In this document: piece after piece, positions 52,624 to 60,608 of the stretch | Layout of the letters: each line of letters opens with the position of its first letter | How positions within the stretch are numbered: the stretch's first letter is position 1 | Assembly: GCF_027563315.1 (NCBI RefSeq) | Contig: NZ_JAMKBJ010000015.1 | Location: 1 to 64,000 of the forward strand | DNA from: Paenisporosarcina quisquiliarum | GTDB taxonomy: Bacteria; Bacillota; Bacilli; Bacillales_A; Planococcaceae | Length of the DNA stretch: 64,000 nucleotides | Direction of reading: 5' to 3' | The notes under the pieces: generated by a model | What the model was told of the DNA's origin: nothing | What the model saw: only the letters and a program-made list of their open reading frames with translations | Databases searched by the model: none | Position numbers and translations under genes: made by a program

Positions 52624-53382
52624 CTATATAACTTCAATCTCTTGAGCAAGATATTTCTCACTCATGTGCAATATCATTTTTGCTACATCATCCGATGCGA
52701 CTTGTAAACTTGCGGCTTCTTGGGCGATGGGGTGATTTCCTATACAGATGCTTTCTTTTGCAGCTTTAAACATGCAGATGTCATTTGAGTCATTACCAAA
52801 TGCAATAAATTCTTTCTCTTTAACTCCTATTTGCTGCAGCCCTGCCCACTTGTCAATTCCTTGAGGACTTAAATCAAGTATTCCTTCGTTTTGATGAAGG
52901 TGTAAGGTTAAAGAGAGGGCTTCAAGACTTCTTTGTATCTCTGGGTTGCTCGTAAAAAGAACCACTTTCACTATATTTTCCAGTAAATCAATCGGAATAT
53001 TTTTAGCATTCTTCAAGGGGTCGATATTTTTATAAATCGGATGGGTCAGCTCTCCGGTATAGCTATAATCCCAGCTGCTATCAATCAAATAAGAAATTTG
53101 GTACGTATCAATAATGTTAAATAGTTGTTGGCAAGTACCTGTATCAAAACTATTCACTTCAATAGAGCCACCAACAGTTCGAAAAGCGCCGTTTCCCCCG
53201 ACCATTCTAAAATGATGATATTTTTCCGGTAACACTGGCAGTAAGTCACGTATCGGTCTTGCAGATGCAAAGATAATTTCATGTCCCATTGCCTGGGATT
53301 CATCTAAAGCAGCACAAATTTCTTGCGTTAAGGGTTGTCCTTTAAAACAAATGGTTCCATCAAGATCGAATACAAAATTCAT
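52624..53382 (-). CDS. HAD-IIB (Cof-type) phosphatase
   Basis: The 252-residue protein has the HAD motifs: Phe-Asp-Leu-Asp-Gly-Thr at residues 4-9 with the nucleophile Asp, a Ser-Ala-Arg in motif II, and Gly-Asn-Asp-Ser-Asn-Asp near 200. A Cof-type cap lies between. It should dephosphorylate a small phosphorylated metabolite, sugar phosphates or FMN being common in the family. It is divergent from the Crp/Fnr regulator gene, which may control it. Confidence 0.85.
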   Translation of the reverse strand: MNFVFDLDGTICFKGQPLTQEICAALDESQAMGHEIIFASARPIRDLLPVLPEKYHHFRMVGGNGAFRTVGGSIEVNSFDTGTCQQLFNIIDTYQISYLIDSSWDYSYTGELTHPIYKNIDPLKNAKNIPIDLLENIVKVVLFTSNPEIQRSLEALSLTLHLHQNEGILDLSPQGIDKWAGLQQIGVKEKEFIAFGNDSNDICMFKAAKESICIGNHPIAQEAASLQVASDDVAKMILHMSEKYLAQEIEVI

Positions 53383-53430
53383 GATAAGTCACCTCACTAA
53401 TATCTTATCTAATCTTTGCTATACTAAAAA

Positions 53431-53442
53431 GGACATCTGTCC
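53431..53442. promoter_or_regulatory. Short palindrome after a -10 element
   Basis: GGACATCTGTCC lies 5 bases behind a TATACT -10 element (53420-53425) and before the Crp/Fnr gene. It could be an operator for autoregulation. Weak evidence. Confidence 0.35.
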
Positions 53443-53458
53443 GAAAGGTGAAATACTG

Positions 53459-54130
53459 ATGAAACTTATAGAAATCCAAACATACATCAAAGAATATCAA
53501 CTTCATGTGCTTATACCCTATATAGAGTTCATTCAATTAAAAACATTTGGAGCTGGCGATCAAATCTTACACGAGGGCGCTGAAATCGATGGACTTTACT
53601 TACTTGTAGATGGAAAATGCCGTATAGCTACCAATGAAATTACAGGAAAATCACTCTTACTCCGTTTCTGTTCTCCCTTTTCCATTTTGGGAGATATCGA
53701 GTGTTTTCAAAACGTGCCAGTTCAATCTGAAGTACACGCCGAGGAGGGATGCACATTTCTTTTTATCCCAATCGATCAGTATAAGTATTCCCTATCTCTT
53801 GAACCTGACTTTTTACAACTACTATTAAAAGAATTGGCTTATAAACTGCAGACGTGCACAACTGCTTCCCGCGTCAATTTGTTGGCTTCTGCAGAAACAA
53901 GACTCGCAAGTTATTTATGTACTATAAAAATAGATAATAAGTTTGCGAAACAACTCGCAACCAATAATATAGAAGAAATCGCTTCGCTAATAGGCATTAC
54001 TCCTCGTCATTTAAATCGAGTTATAAAAAAGTGGCATGAAAATGGTATTCTCCAAAAAACAAGGTCCCAACTGATTATCAATGATTGGCCAATCGTCGAA
54101 AGGTTATCAGAAGGCATTCGATACGAATAA
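53459..54130 (+). CDS. Crp/Fnr family transcriptional regulator, YeiL-like
   Basis: The 223-residue protein has a cyclic-nucleotide-binding-type beta roll (about residues 25-115, with Leu-Leu-Val-Asp-Gly-Lys-Cys-Arg and Leu-Gly-Asp-Ile-Glu), a dimer helix and a C-terminal winged HTH with Ile-Ala-Ser-Leu-Ile-Gly-Ile-Thr-Pro-Arg-His-Leu-Asn-Arg. No Fnr-like Cys cluster is seen, so it is not a classical iron-sulfur Fnr. It resembles YeiL. ATG at 53459 has AGGTG 8 bases upstream; the frame is open from 53351 across the intergenic region. Confidence 0.82.
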   Translation: MKLIEIQTYIKEYQLHVLIPYIEFIQLKTFGAGDQILHEGAEIDGLYLLVDGKCRIATNEITGKSLLLRFCSPFSILGDIECFQNVPVQSEVHAEEGCTFLFIPIDQYKYSLSLEPDFLQLLLKELAYKLQTCTTASRVNLLASAETRLASYLCTIKIDNKFAKQLATNNIEEIASLIGITPRHLNRVIKKWHENGILQKTRSQLIINDWPIVERLSEGIRYE

Positions 54131-54204
54131 AAATCTCATCTAGATCTTAATGAAATACCAGTTCATAAAGGTACACTTTTACGAACTAACTCTTGTGGGT
54201 AATA

Positions 54205-54240
54205 AGAAAAAGCCATTCTCAAAGGGATAGCTTTTCTTGA
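54205..54240. terminator. Weak terminator hairpin
   Basis: AAAAGC-CAT and AT-AGCTTTT arms near the 3' ends of the Crp/Fnr gene and the speE remnant. Confidence 0.5.
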
Positions 54241-54247
54241 TCTAAAA

Positions 54248-54408
54248 CTATTGTTTTCCTTGTTCCTTGTTCAATAACATATTGCCAAATTGCTCAGTTT
54301 GAATCATGTCCAATTTCTGGAATTCTGTTTGTTCAGTGTGAAGCACTGTTTTTACCCTTGCCTAATACCAAAGGATTCTGTTTGCTTTTCGGTAAACCAT
54401 ACTTCCAT
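54248..54408 (-). pseudogene. speE: Spermidine synthase (speE) N-terminal remnant
   Basis: From an ATG at 54408 with GGAGGAATT upstream, the frame encodes Trp-Phe-Thr-Glu-Lys-Gln-Thr-Glu and stops after 18 codons. One frame on, it continues as [14 protein letters not shown] and Phe-Gly-Asn-Met-Leu, the known start of polyamine aminopropyltransferases, then ends at 54248. Only about 53 of some 280 residues remain. It lies directly behind the SMR efflux pair, so the operon once combined export genes with polyamine synthesis. Nothing else codes in 54131-54435. Confidence 0.7.
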
Positions 54409-54435
54409 TTCAATTCCTCCGTTAATCTATCACTA

Positions 54436-54750
54436 TTATGTTGTTAATTTTAATCCGACTACTGCCGCAATAATAATTCCGATAAATGCAATGCGTTTCC
54501 AATCTTTAGGGTCCCCATAAAACAACATTCCTACGAGTGTCCCCCCTATTGTTCCAATTCCAGTCCATACAGCATAGGCAAGACCCATTGGGAGGCTTTT
54601 CATGGCTAAAGCCAATAAAATAAAACTTGCAGCAAAACCAATTATTAATGTTAGGAAGGATACAATACTCTTTTTTTTATTAACTAAGTTCATACCATTC
54701 ACACCAACTACTTCAAACGCTCCGGCCAAAATAAGATATATCCACGCCAT
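54436..54750 (-). CDS. ykkD: SMR efflux subunit, YkkD-like
   Basis: The 104-residue protein has four membrane helices and the SMR pattern: Gly-Ala-Phe-Glu-Val near residue 12 with the membrane Glu that carries protons, Pro-Met-Gly-Leu-Ala-Tyr-Ala-Val-Trp-Thr-Gly-Ile-Gly near 56, and a C-terminal Gly-Leu-Lys. It pairs with the subunit encoded one base upstream. In B. subtilis the YkkCD pair exports guanidinium; polyamines are another option here because a speE remnant follows. Confidence 0.85.
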   Translation of the reverse strand: MAWIYLILAGAFEVVGVNGMNLVNKKKSIVSFLTLIIGFAASFILLALAMKSLPMGLAYAVWTGIGTIGGTLVGMLFYGDPKDWKRIAFIGIIIAAVVGLKLTT

Positions 54751-55092
54751 TTATGCAGCACCTTCTTTCTGATCCGATTCTGTTGTGACCAGCTTAAGGC
54801 AAATCACTCCCACCAGGAGCAAAAGTATAAATCCTATTTTAATCCAACTAAATGGTTCTCCGAAAAAAATGATCTCAACCAATACCGTACCTGCTGTTCC
54901 AATTCCAGTAAATACAGCATAGGCGGTAGCTACAGGCACCTTTTTTGTAGCAGCCATCAGAACTATGAAAGATAAGATGATAAGAAGAAGGGTTCCACTC
55001 CAAGTAAGCAAGTCATCTGAATGCTTCAACCCCATAGCCCAAAAGATTTCAATAATACCAGCGAAAACGACAAGTAACCAATTTCTATTCAT
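54751..55092 (-). CDS. ykkC: SMR efflux subunit, YkkC-like
   Basis: The 113-residue protein has four membrane helices, the key Glu in Gly-Ile-Ile-Glu-Ile-Phe-Trp near residue 14, Gly-Leu-Lys-His-Ser-Asp, and Pro-Val-Ala-Thr-Ala-Tyr-Ala-Val-Phe-Thr-Gly-Ile-Gly near 52. The ending Leu-Lys-Leu-Val-Thr and charged tail fit YkkC. It forms a heteromeric drug/metabolite exporter with the next gene. No guanidine riboswitch is seen in front; control seems to lie with the TetR gene 16 bases upstream. Confidence 0.85.
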   Translation of the reverse strand: MNRNWLLVVFAGIIEIFWAMGLKHSDDLLTWSGTLLLIILSFIVLMAATKKVPVATAYAVFTGIGTAGTVLVEIIFFGEPFSWIKIGFILLLLVGVICLKLVTTESDQKEGAA

Positions 55093-55108
55093 AATTCCTC
55101 CTAATTAT

Positions 55109-55690
55109 CTATTTTATGGACAATCCAAGCCAAAAAAGATACCAAGAAGCATCTAATCTTTTCTCCAAACGTATGGGACCCCCATATAACATTTCAACGA
55201 ATATACCATCTAATACACCTAAAAAGGCCGCAGTTACTCTCTCCTTTTCGATAGCTGAACTAATTTCCCCTTTTTTTATAGCTTCATCAATAATAGGTAG
55301 CAAATAATCTTCTAACTTATCCAGATACTCATAAACCTTCTGCATCACCTGGCTATTCAAATGGCTAGGAGGGTAGAAGGCCGTGCGAAGCCAAAACCTG
55401 GCGGAATCGTGTTTCTCATATCGAACTTTTGATTCAATGAGAAAATCATATAGGAATTCCTTTATATGGCTATCCTGTTTCTTTTCAATAAAATCTAAAA
55501 CAAATTCTAATTCGTTCTCATATGTCTCATTACATAGTAAGAGAAATAGCTCGTCTTTACTTTTGAAATGAGTGTATATCGATTGTTTTTTAATCCCTAC
55601 ATCATTCGCAATATTGGCTAATGAAGTCCCTTCATAGCCATTTTGAGCAAAGTATTTAAGAGCGATTTCCTTTATTTGTTCCGCAGTCAT
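55109..55690 (-). CDS. TetR family transcriptional regulator
   Basis: The product (193 residues) has the TetR N-terminal HTH: Ile-Ala-Leu-Lys-Tyr-Phe-Ala-Gln-Asn-Gly-Tyr-Glu-Gly-Thr-Ser-Leu-Ala-Asn-Ile-Ala and Ser-Ile-Tyr-Thr-His-Phe-Lys-Ser-Lys. The rest is the ligand domain. The true start is the ATG at 55690 with AAGGGG before it; the frame is open to 55858 but runs through the promoter. It is the first gene of the tetR-ykkC-ykkD operon and probably represses it through the palindrome right at its start. Confidence 0.88.
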   Translation of the reverse strand: MTAEQIKEIALKYFAQNGYEGTSLANIANDVGIKKQSIYTHFKSKDELFLLLCNETYENELEFVLDFIEKKQDSHIKEFLYDFLIESKVRYEKHDSARFWLRTAFYPPSHLNSQVMQKVYEYLDKLEDYLLPIIDEAIKKGEISSAIEKERVTAAFLGVLDGIFVEMLYGGPIRLEKRLDASWYLFWLGLSIK

Positions 55691-55699
55691 ACGCTTACC

Positions 55700-55719
55700 C
55701 CTTCCGAACGTTCGTAAGG
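55700..55719. promoter_or_regulatory. TetR operator, 20-bp palindrome
   Basis: CCTTCCGAACGTTCGTAAGG is an inverted repeat with 9 of 10 positions paired. It lies directly behind the -10 element of the tetR promoter and before its start codon. Confidence 0.75.
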
Positions 55720-55721
55720 TT

Positions 55722-55750
55722 AATATAACTCTGATTCTTAATCGTGTCAA
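55722..55750 (-). promoter_or_regulatory. Promoter of the tetR-ykkC-ykkD operon
   Basis: A consensus TTGACA and TATATT with a 17-base spacer on the minus strand, next to the operator. Confidence 0.8.
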
Positions 55751-55982
55751 TGCATTGTATCTCTCAATCAAAAAAACACTAATCCCTGTTTGGATTAGTG
55801 AAACTAATATTTCATAATTATTAAACCTATAGTCTTCTTTAATTTCCTTATTCTTCAACTAATCTGCAATGTTAGTTAAACAAAAAAATGCTTACCCCAC
55901 ATCGAAGTAAAGCACACCTGTTGAACTAGAATACAGTATTTACCTACTTGAAGTAAGTCTTAATGGGATCTATTTGATTGGT

Positions 55983-56510
55983 CTAATTACTAATTACAAT
56001 CTCTCCTTCACCAATTGGAACTTCAAAACCATTTAGGTAAGAAGTTAAAAGTTCTTCTGAAATAGGAAAAGAATTTGCATCAAAATTTTTGTTACGTAAC
56101 TTAAGTCGTTCACGTAAATCACTTGGACGAACTTTTAAATAGATAAGTTTCCATTTACCGCCAGAATCCTCTATAAGTTTTTTATATTGGTTCCTTCTTA
56201 CACGATCCCAAAAACTGAAGTCAATTACTACCTGTTGTTTATCGTGAATTAACTTTATTAAACGGATGCGTAATTTTCTTTCTGCCTCTTTCCTGTATTC
56301 TTCAAATTTATCCATTGGGAAATCAATCCCCCAACGACCATTAGTAGCCCATATTTCTTCATCAATAGAAAGACGTACAAAACCTTCCTTTTGTAATCGT
56401 TGTGAAAAAGTGGTTTTCCCAGAACCAGCCACACCACACATCATCACCACTAAAGGAGTTGCATCATTACGTTCGCGATGAATTAAGTCAAAATTAAACT
56501 TTTCAAACAT
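55983..56510 (-). CDS. P-loop kinase-like ATP-binding protein
   Basis: The 175-residue protein has Walker A Gly-Val-Ala-Gly-Ser-Gly-Lys-Thr-Thr near residue 27, Leu-Ser-Ile-Asp-Glu-Glu-Ile near 48, and Val-Val-Ile-Asp-Phe-Ser-Phe-Trp-Asp-Arg near 95 as a Walker B-like stretch. A lid with many Arg (Arg-Glu-Arg-Leu-Lys-Leu-Arg) follows. It belongs to the broad AAA_33 kinase group that also contains resistance kinases and tRNA-related kinases; the substrate is unknown. ATG at 56510 is preferred, with GGGGG upstream. Confidence 0.78.
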   Translation of the reverse strand: MFEKFNFDLIHRERNDATPLVVMMCGVAGSGKTTFSQRLQKEGFVRLSIDEEIWATNGRWGIDFPMDKFEEYRKEAERKLRIRLIKLIHDKQQVVIDFSFWDRVRRNQYKKLIEDSGGKWKLIYLKVRPSDLRERLKLRNKNFDANSFPISEELLTSYLNGFEVPIGEGEIVISN

Positions 56511-56626
56511 CTGCATATTCCCCCACATTTTTTGATGTGAATTCTTACATTACCTTGCGTTAATTATTTAGCGGTTCTTTCAAGTTTACTGATGTTAGCT
56601 AGATCCTAATATGGCGTATACAGCAA

Positions 56627-56773
56627 TTAAAACAAATTGCTTACTACACGAATAATCAGTCTCGGGATAAAAGTAAAGATGTTTAAAATAATCTCAACTA
56701 GGATTGAATCTCGAATCTCCCTAAACATGTGTCTAAAAAAACCATCTTCTTTTTTCCTTGGATTGTTCTTCAT
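56627..56773 (-). CDS. Small membrane-associated protein, 48 aa
   Basis: The ATG at 56773 has GAGGGG 6 bases upstream. The product has a basic, charged start (Arg-Lys-Lys-Glu-Asp-Gly-Phe-Phe-Arg), an amphipathic part and a hydrophobic stretch (Ile-Leu-Asn-Ile-Phe-Thr-Phe-Ile-Pro-Arg-Leu-Ile-Ile). It looks like one of the small membrane-bound proteins common in Bacillales, but I cannot name it. It lies 30 bases behind the Nudix gene on the same strand. Confidence 0.5.
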   Translation of the reverse strand: MKNNPRKKEDGFFRHMFREIRDSILVEIILNIFTFIPRLIIRVVSNLF

Positions 56774-56803
56774 TCTTTTCCCCTCTGGTCTTTCCTCATG
56801 ACG

Positions 56804-57244
56804 TTAAAAACTGACTATTGCATGATGTTGTGCTAATCGATCCGCCAGTTTGATATTGTCCTTTAAATAACCAGGCAAATCATGATGATTTATGATTTCT
56901 TCGGTTGTCATCCACAAAACTTCATCAACTTCGTCCGCGCTCTTAGGAAACGCTTCACCCGAGTGGTGATCGCACAGAAACACAATGTCGACCACATGCT
57001 CGCCTGAATCCGTTACAAAGGAAGAACTATTCACATACCGAAGATTGGTAACCTCAATGCCTACTTCTTCCTCAATTTCTCTTATAAGTGTTCTTTCCAA
57101 AATGTCTGATGATACTCCTTCTTTATCAACCTGTCCGCCAACTAGAGCCAGCTCTCCACCAGCATGTTCTTCTTTCTCGCTTCGTCTGATTAACAACCAC
57201 TTTTCATTATGATAAATTGCACCCTCAACATTAACAATAAACAT
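56804..57244 (-). CDS. Nudix hydrolase
   Basis: The 146-residue protein has a Nudix box that ends in Arg-Glu-Ile-Glu-Glu-Glu-Val-Gly near residue 56-63, preceded by Gly-Gly-Gln-Val-Asp-Lys-Glu-Gly with a longer spacing than the standard box. The metal-binding Glu residues are present. It should cleave a nucleoside diphosphate linked to another group; the substrate is not known. A GGAGG site precedes the start. It probably leads a two-gene unit with the 48-residue protein. Confidence 0.85.
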   Translation of the reverse strand: MFIVNVEGAIYHNEKWLLIRRSEKEEHAGGELALVGGQVDKEGVSSDILERTLIREIEEEVGIEVTNLRYVNSSSFVTDSGEHVVDIVFLCDHHSGEAFPKSADEVDEVLWMTTEEIINHHDLPGYLKDNIKLADRLAQHHAIVSF

Positions 57245-57283
57245 AAGTTTACCTCCTAATTAAGCCGACTTCACTGTCTAAAC

Positions 57284-57306
57284 AAAAAGCACCCCAAAAG
57301 GAGTGC
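57284..57306 (-). terminator. Terminator of the YiaA-like gene
   Basis: GCACTCC, TTTT, GGGGTGC and a T-run on the minus strand. Confidence 0.65.
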
Positions 57307-57323
57307 GATTTCTTCAAGTTTTA

Positions 57324-57608
57324 TTAAGATTCCTTAGATCCACTAGGAATTCTTGTGTTGTTAAATTGTCTTTCCTGTTCCGCCAGGATATCGTTGTCTT
57401 CCGCGTTATCACGCGTCACTTTTTGAGTCAAGATTGCACCGACTGCCACCAAAATCATGACGGCGATATAATACCCTTTTTCGTTTAATTGTAAGTTGTC
57501 TGCGTTATATAGACCGATTGCGAACATGACGACTCCTGCAAAGAATGTAAAATACGCCAGGACGGTAAATGCTACCGTATTGCGTCTTCTGTATTTCGTT
57601 GGATACAT
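57324..57608 (-). CDS. YiaA/YiaB-like two-helix membrane protein
   Basis: The 94-residue protein has two membrane helices (about 12-32 and 44-62) with Asn-Thr-Val-Ala-Phe at the entry, Phe-Phe-Ala-Gly-Val in the first and Leu-Asn-Glu-Lys-Gly-Tyr-Tyr between them, which fits the YiaA/YiaB domain. The tail is charged and cytoplasmic. Function unknown. AAGGGG precedes the ATG, and a terminator follows. Confidence 0.78.
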   Translation of the reverse strand: MYPTKYRRRNTVAFTVLAYFTFFAGVVMFAIGLYNADNLQLNEKGYYIAVMILVAVGAILTQKVTRDNAEDNDILAEQERQFNNTRIPSGSKES

Positions 57609-57736
57609 GAAATCCCCTTCTTTTCTCTTTATTTACTTTTTATTATATAGGATATGAGTGGAAATTCTAGGTATTTCAAAATAAATAATTGTATTTTCAC
57701 ATTTTTCTGACCGGTGTAATACTGTAGGTAAAAACA

Positions 57737-57774
57737 AAGGCAGAAGAAACGGCACGGAGCCTTTCTTCTGCCTT
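57737..57774 (-). terminator. Terminator of the Spo0E-like gene
   Basis: AAGGCAGAAGAAA with perfect complement and a 12-base loop, then TTTGTTTTT on the minus strand. Confidence 0.85.
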
Positions 57775-57808
57775 ATATACGTTTAAATCTGAAACCACTA
57801 AAGGATAG

Positions 57809-57994
57809 CTAAACGACAAAATTGAATTGGTAAATCCCTTGATAGTGATTAAGTAACTCATCCAATTCCTGGCTGCATACAACGACGCTTGGATGGCTCA
57901 TGCCTAAGTGTTTTGCTTTCTTATACATTTCTCTTTTTTTACAGTTAATCTGCTTTAGTGTCACGTTCGTTTTACCCAATGGTTGCGTCTTCAT
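57809..57994 (-). CDS. Spo0E-like aspartyl-phosphate phosphatase
   Basis: The 61-residue protein carries the Spo0E family signature Ser-Gln-Glu-Leu-Asp-Glu-Leu-Leu-Asn near residue 41, whose Asp acts in dephosphorylation, and two helices around it. Such proteins remove phosphate from Spo0A-P and delay sporulation. A GGAGGAAGGG site lies before the ATG. It stands alone with its own terminator. The target protein is inferred from the family. Confidence 0.82.
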   Translation of the reverse strand: MKTQPLGKTNVTLKQINCKKREMYKKAKHLGMSHPSVVVCSQELDELLNHYQGIYQFNFVV

Positions 57995-58278
57995 ATTTCC
58001 CTTCCTCCATACCCATATGATTTTGAGAGCACATAGTTGTAGCAGTCAGTCAGAAAAGCGTTTTAAACACAGGGGCTTCGGTTCCGATAAGCATGTTTGC
58101 AGAAGGGTTTTTCCCTTTTAGGTACACCATTTACTTTACATTTTAATTATATAACGGGGATTTCACGAAATCAATATATGGTATGTATAATATTTTTCGA
58201 CACAACATATTGTGCAAATAAGTCATTTTTCTCATAAATAAACCACAAAAAGCAGAATTGCTTCTTGTGGCATTTGGA

Positions 58279-60213
58279 TTACTCTTCGTCTTCTAAACTC
58301 AAGCCTTTTACATGTTTACGATTGAGCTGTTTCTTTACTTTACGATACGTTTTTGATTTGAAAATAATATCGTAATCATAGTTCTCTGGATATAGTTCAC
58401 TGCCTTTAATGTGCAGTTGCAATCGTTTATGGTTGAAGGCTTTCTTTTCACCTTTCACTTGCACAATGTAGTTGCCATTGCTGTCGGGTCCTTTATACAC
58501 AATGCCCGTCTCATTCGTGGCCGTGATTGTCACATTGTCCCCTCGATCAAACTGTGCCACTTTTTCTTCAATGACTTCCTTATGCTGTTTGGTTTTTCTC
58601 GCATATTTATTTGTCGTGATTTGCTGCACATAGTGGAGGTCCTTCAAATCAACTTCACTTGAAGTGTGAATAGTTGACTGCTCTCCTTTATTCGATATGT
58701 CTTGTGCTTTTCGAATCAACTGCGGGTGCAGTCCGAGCTTCAATGCAATATCAAATGCCTGGCTTTTTCCGCTTTGCCCAAGTAACAATCGATAGGTAGG
58801 ACGCAGTGTCTCGAGATCAAATTCCATCGAGCCATTCACAAAGCCTTCTTTCCGGTCGGCAAAATCTTTCATTTCACTGTAATGGGTTGTCGCAAACAAC
58901 GTCCCTCCTTTTTCAAATAGTTGTTCTAAGATGACAATAGCCAACGCCATCCCTTCACTCGGATCGGTTCCTGAGCCAAGCTCATCAAGCAGAACAAGTG
59001 ACTGATTATCGGTTTTCTTCAAGATATCGATGATGTTCAACAGACGCGAACTGAAGGTACTTAAATTTGCTTCAATGCTTTGGCCATCTCCTATGTCCAC
59101 ATAAATTCGATCAAATAGGTGAAGACTGCTTCCCTTTTCTGCTGGAATATACAAGCCCGTCTGTGCCATCATGGTCAGCAGGCCAATGGTTTTGAGCGTA
59201 ACTGTTTTCCCCCCTGTATTGGGACCCGTAATGACCAGTGCCCGGTCGTTCTCCCCGAACTGAATGGACAAAGGAACGGCATTGCCTTTTAGCATAGGGT
59301 GCCTCGCCCCTTTTAAATGAATAATATAGTCTTCATTCAACATCGGCCGTTCCCCATCAATGGAGACACTGTACTTCGCTTTTGCAAAAATGACGTCATA
59401 ATGATGCATCGTGTCCATCGCAATGCTGATGGCCAGTTCCTGTTCCAGGAACTTCTCGGTCAGTTCATACAAGATCTTCTCCACTTCGTGCTCTTCTGCA
59501 ATTCTCAAATACTCAATCGATTCCTGCATCTCTTCCAACTCTTTTGGCTCCATGAATACTGTAGCCCCTGATGCAGATGAATCAATCACTGTTCCTTTTA
59601 CTTTCGATCGATATTCTCTTTTTACAGCAAACACATACCGACCATTTCTTTCTGAAACCGTCGCTTCCTGTAAATAAGGTGCAAACGTTTTTGACTTCAC
59701 CATCGTTTGTGCTCGATCCTTCACTTTAGCCAGTTGTATTGACAACTGCTTTCGCACGGTCGAAAGTTCTTTTGTGGCATAATCGTCCACTTGCCCGTGT
59801 TTCAAACAACGCGTGAGTTCCGCTTCCAGTTCGTTCAAGTCGCCGATTGATTCAGCATACAAATGGATGGTCGGTGCAGCATACTGTTTATCCTTCATAA
59901 AGCGCTTCAGTTTATTGCAGTGATCGAGGAAAGAAAGTACGCGGGTAAATTGATCGGCCCGAATGTATAATCCTTTCTTTGCCTGTTCGATGTATTGCTC
60001 CATGTCGTTCAATGTATGAATCGGCACACTGGCACTGATTTTCATGATTTGCAGTGCTTCATGCACTTCATTTAATGCATGTTCGATGCTTTTCTTATTG
60101 GTCGTTGGTCGCATTCCTTCAATTGAGTTCTTTGCCCGCTCCGTAATCGCAAAGCTACCGACTTCCTGTAAAATTTCCTGGTATCCTAATACATCAATGG
60201 TTTGTTGATTCAT
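58279..60213 (-). CDS. MutS2-like ATPase without Smr domain
   Basis: The 644-residue protein has the MutS2 layout: clamp/core helices (about 1-290) and a MutS ATPase with Walker A Gly-Pro-Asn-Thr-Gly-Gly-Lys-Thr near 335 and Walker B Leu-Leu-Asp-Glu-Leu-Gly-Ser-Gly-Thr-Asp-Pro near 410. A coiled coil and a KOW-like beta segment (about 555-590) follow. The C-terminal Smr nuclease domain of MutS2 (about 780 residues in all) is absent; a basic tail stands in its place. MutS2 acts on recombination intermediates and on collided ribosomes. The leader (60246-60573) suggests regulated termination, as in antibiotic-inducible genes. Confidence 0.85.
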   Translation of the reverse strand: MNQQTIDVLGYQEILQEVGSFAITERAKNSIEGMRPTTNKKSIEHALNEVHEALQIMKISASVPIHTLNDMEQYIEQAKKGLYIRADQFTRVLSFLDHCNKLKRFMKDKQYAAPTIHLYAESIGDLNELEAELTRCLKHGQVDDYATKELSTVRKQLSIQLAKVKDRAQTMVKSKTFAPYLQEATVSERNGRYVFAVKREYRSKVKGTVIDSSASGATVFMEPKELEEMQESIEYLRIAEEHEVEKILYELTEKFLEQELAISIAMDTMHHYDVIFAKAKYSVSIDGERPMLNEDYIIHLKGARHPMLKGNAVPLSIQFGENDRALVITGPNTGGKTVTLKTIGLLTMMAQTGLYIPAEKGSSLHLFDRIYVDIGDGQSIEANLSTFSSRLLNIIDILKKTDNQSLVLLDELGSGTDPSEGMALAIVILEQLFEKGGTLFATTHYSEMKDFADRKEGFVNGSMEFDLETLRPTYRLLLGQSGKSQAFDIALKLGLHPQLIRKAQDISNKGEQSTIHTSSEVDLKDLHYVQQITTNKYARKTKQHKEVIEEKVAQFDRGDNVTITATNETGIVYKGPDSNGNYIVQVKGEKKAFNHKRLQLHIKGSELYPENYDYDIIFKSKTYRKVKKQLNRKHVKGLSLEDEE

Positions 60214-60245
60214 TTTTAATCTTCCTCCCTATTTTCCATATAAAA

Positions 60246-60277
60246 AAGCCGACATGAAAACACTCATGACGGCTTAG
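60246..60277 (-). terminator. Attenuator-like terminator before the MutS2-like gene
   Basis: AAGCCGTCATGA pairs with TCATGTCGGCTT and is followed by T6 on the minus strand, only 33 bases before the start codon. Since its promoter lies upstream at 60580-60608, this terminator would stop transcription before the gene unless it is prevented from forming. Confidence 0.7.
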
Positions 60278-60573
60278 AAGATGTACCTTATAATGGAGCC
60301 CGGATTTGTGCACATAATCGGCTTTGTTTGACAAAGTTCAAACGAAAGACCGTTTTTGGACACAAAAAAAGCGATGACAAATACATGCCATAGCTGGGAT
60401 ACCCCATTCTTCTTTGCTATGATGCTTGTTCTTAACAATTCTTGAAAAGCGCATACTGAATAAACCAAGCATTTCTTGGTTTTCCGTTGCTTTCAAGACC
60501 GTATTAAAATGACGGTTTAGTTAAGAACTCCCACACTCATAAACAAACTCCTCTTTCGGATCTTTCTTTTTAC
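60278..60573 (-). promoter_or_regulatory. Structured leader RNA of the MutS2-like gene
   Basis: The 300-base leader contains nested inverted repeats: GTTCTTAAC with GTTAAGAAC, TCTTGAAAGC with GCTTTTCAAGA, AAACCAAG with CTTGGTTT, ACCGT with ACGGT and GTTTGA with TCAAAC. The first of these pairs uses the 3' half of a 7-codon leader frame. This looks like ribosome-dependent attenuation. No known riboswitch class is recognised. Confidence 0.5.
60517..60540 (-). CDS. Possible leader peptide, 7 aa
   Basis: ATG at 60540 with GAGGAG 8 bases upstream encodes Met-Ser-Val-Gly-Val-Leu-Asn and a stop. It is the first frame of the transcript and overlaps one arm of the leader structure, so translation would reshape the fold. 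Confidence 0.45.
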   Translation of the reverse strand: MSVGVLN

Positions 60574-60579
60574 TCATTC

Positions 60580-60608
60580 AGAATATGCGAATGTCAGAAT
60601 TTTGTCAA
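60580..60608 (-). promoter_or_regulatory. Promoter of the MutS2-like gene
   Basis: TTGACA, 17 bases, TATTCT on the minus strand, about 370 bases before the gene. Confidence 0.75.

Noticed and set aside
54436-55858. Guanidine riboswitch before the ykkC-like gene
   Set aside because: Only 16 bases separate it from tetR, and the leader of tetR carries an operator but no guanidine aptamer pattern.
60274-60468. 64-aa minus-strand frame before the MutS2-like gene
   Set aside because: It lies within the structured leader and ends in the terminator; the sequence looks non-coding.
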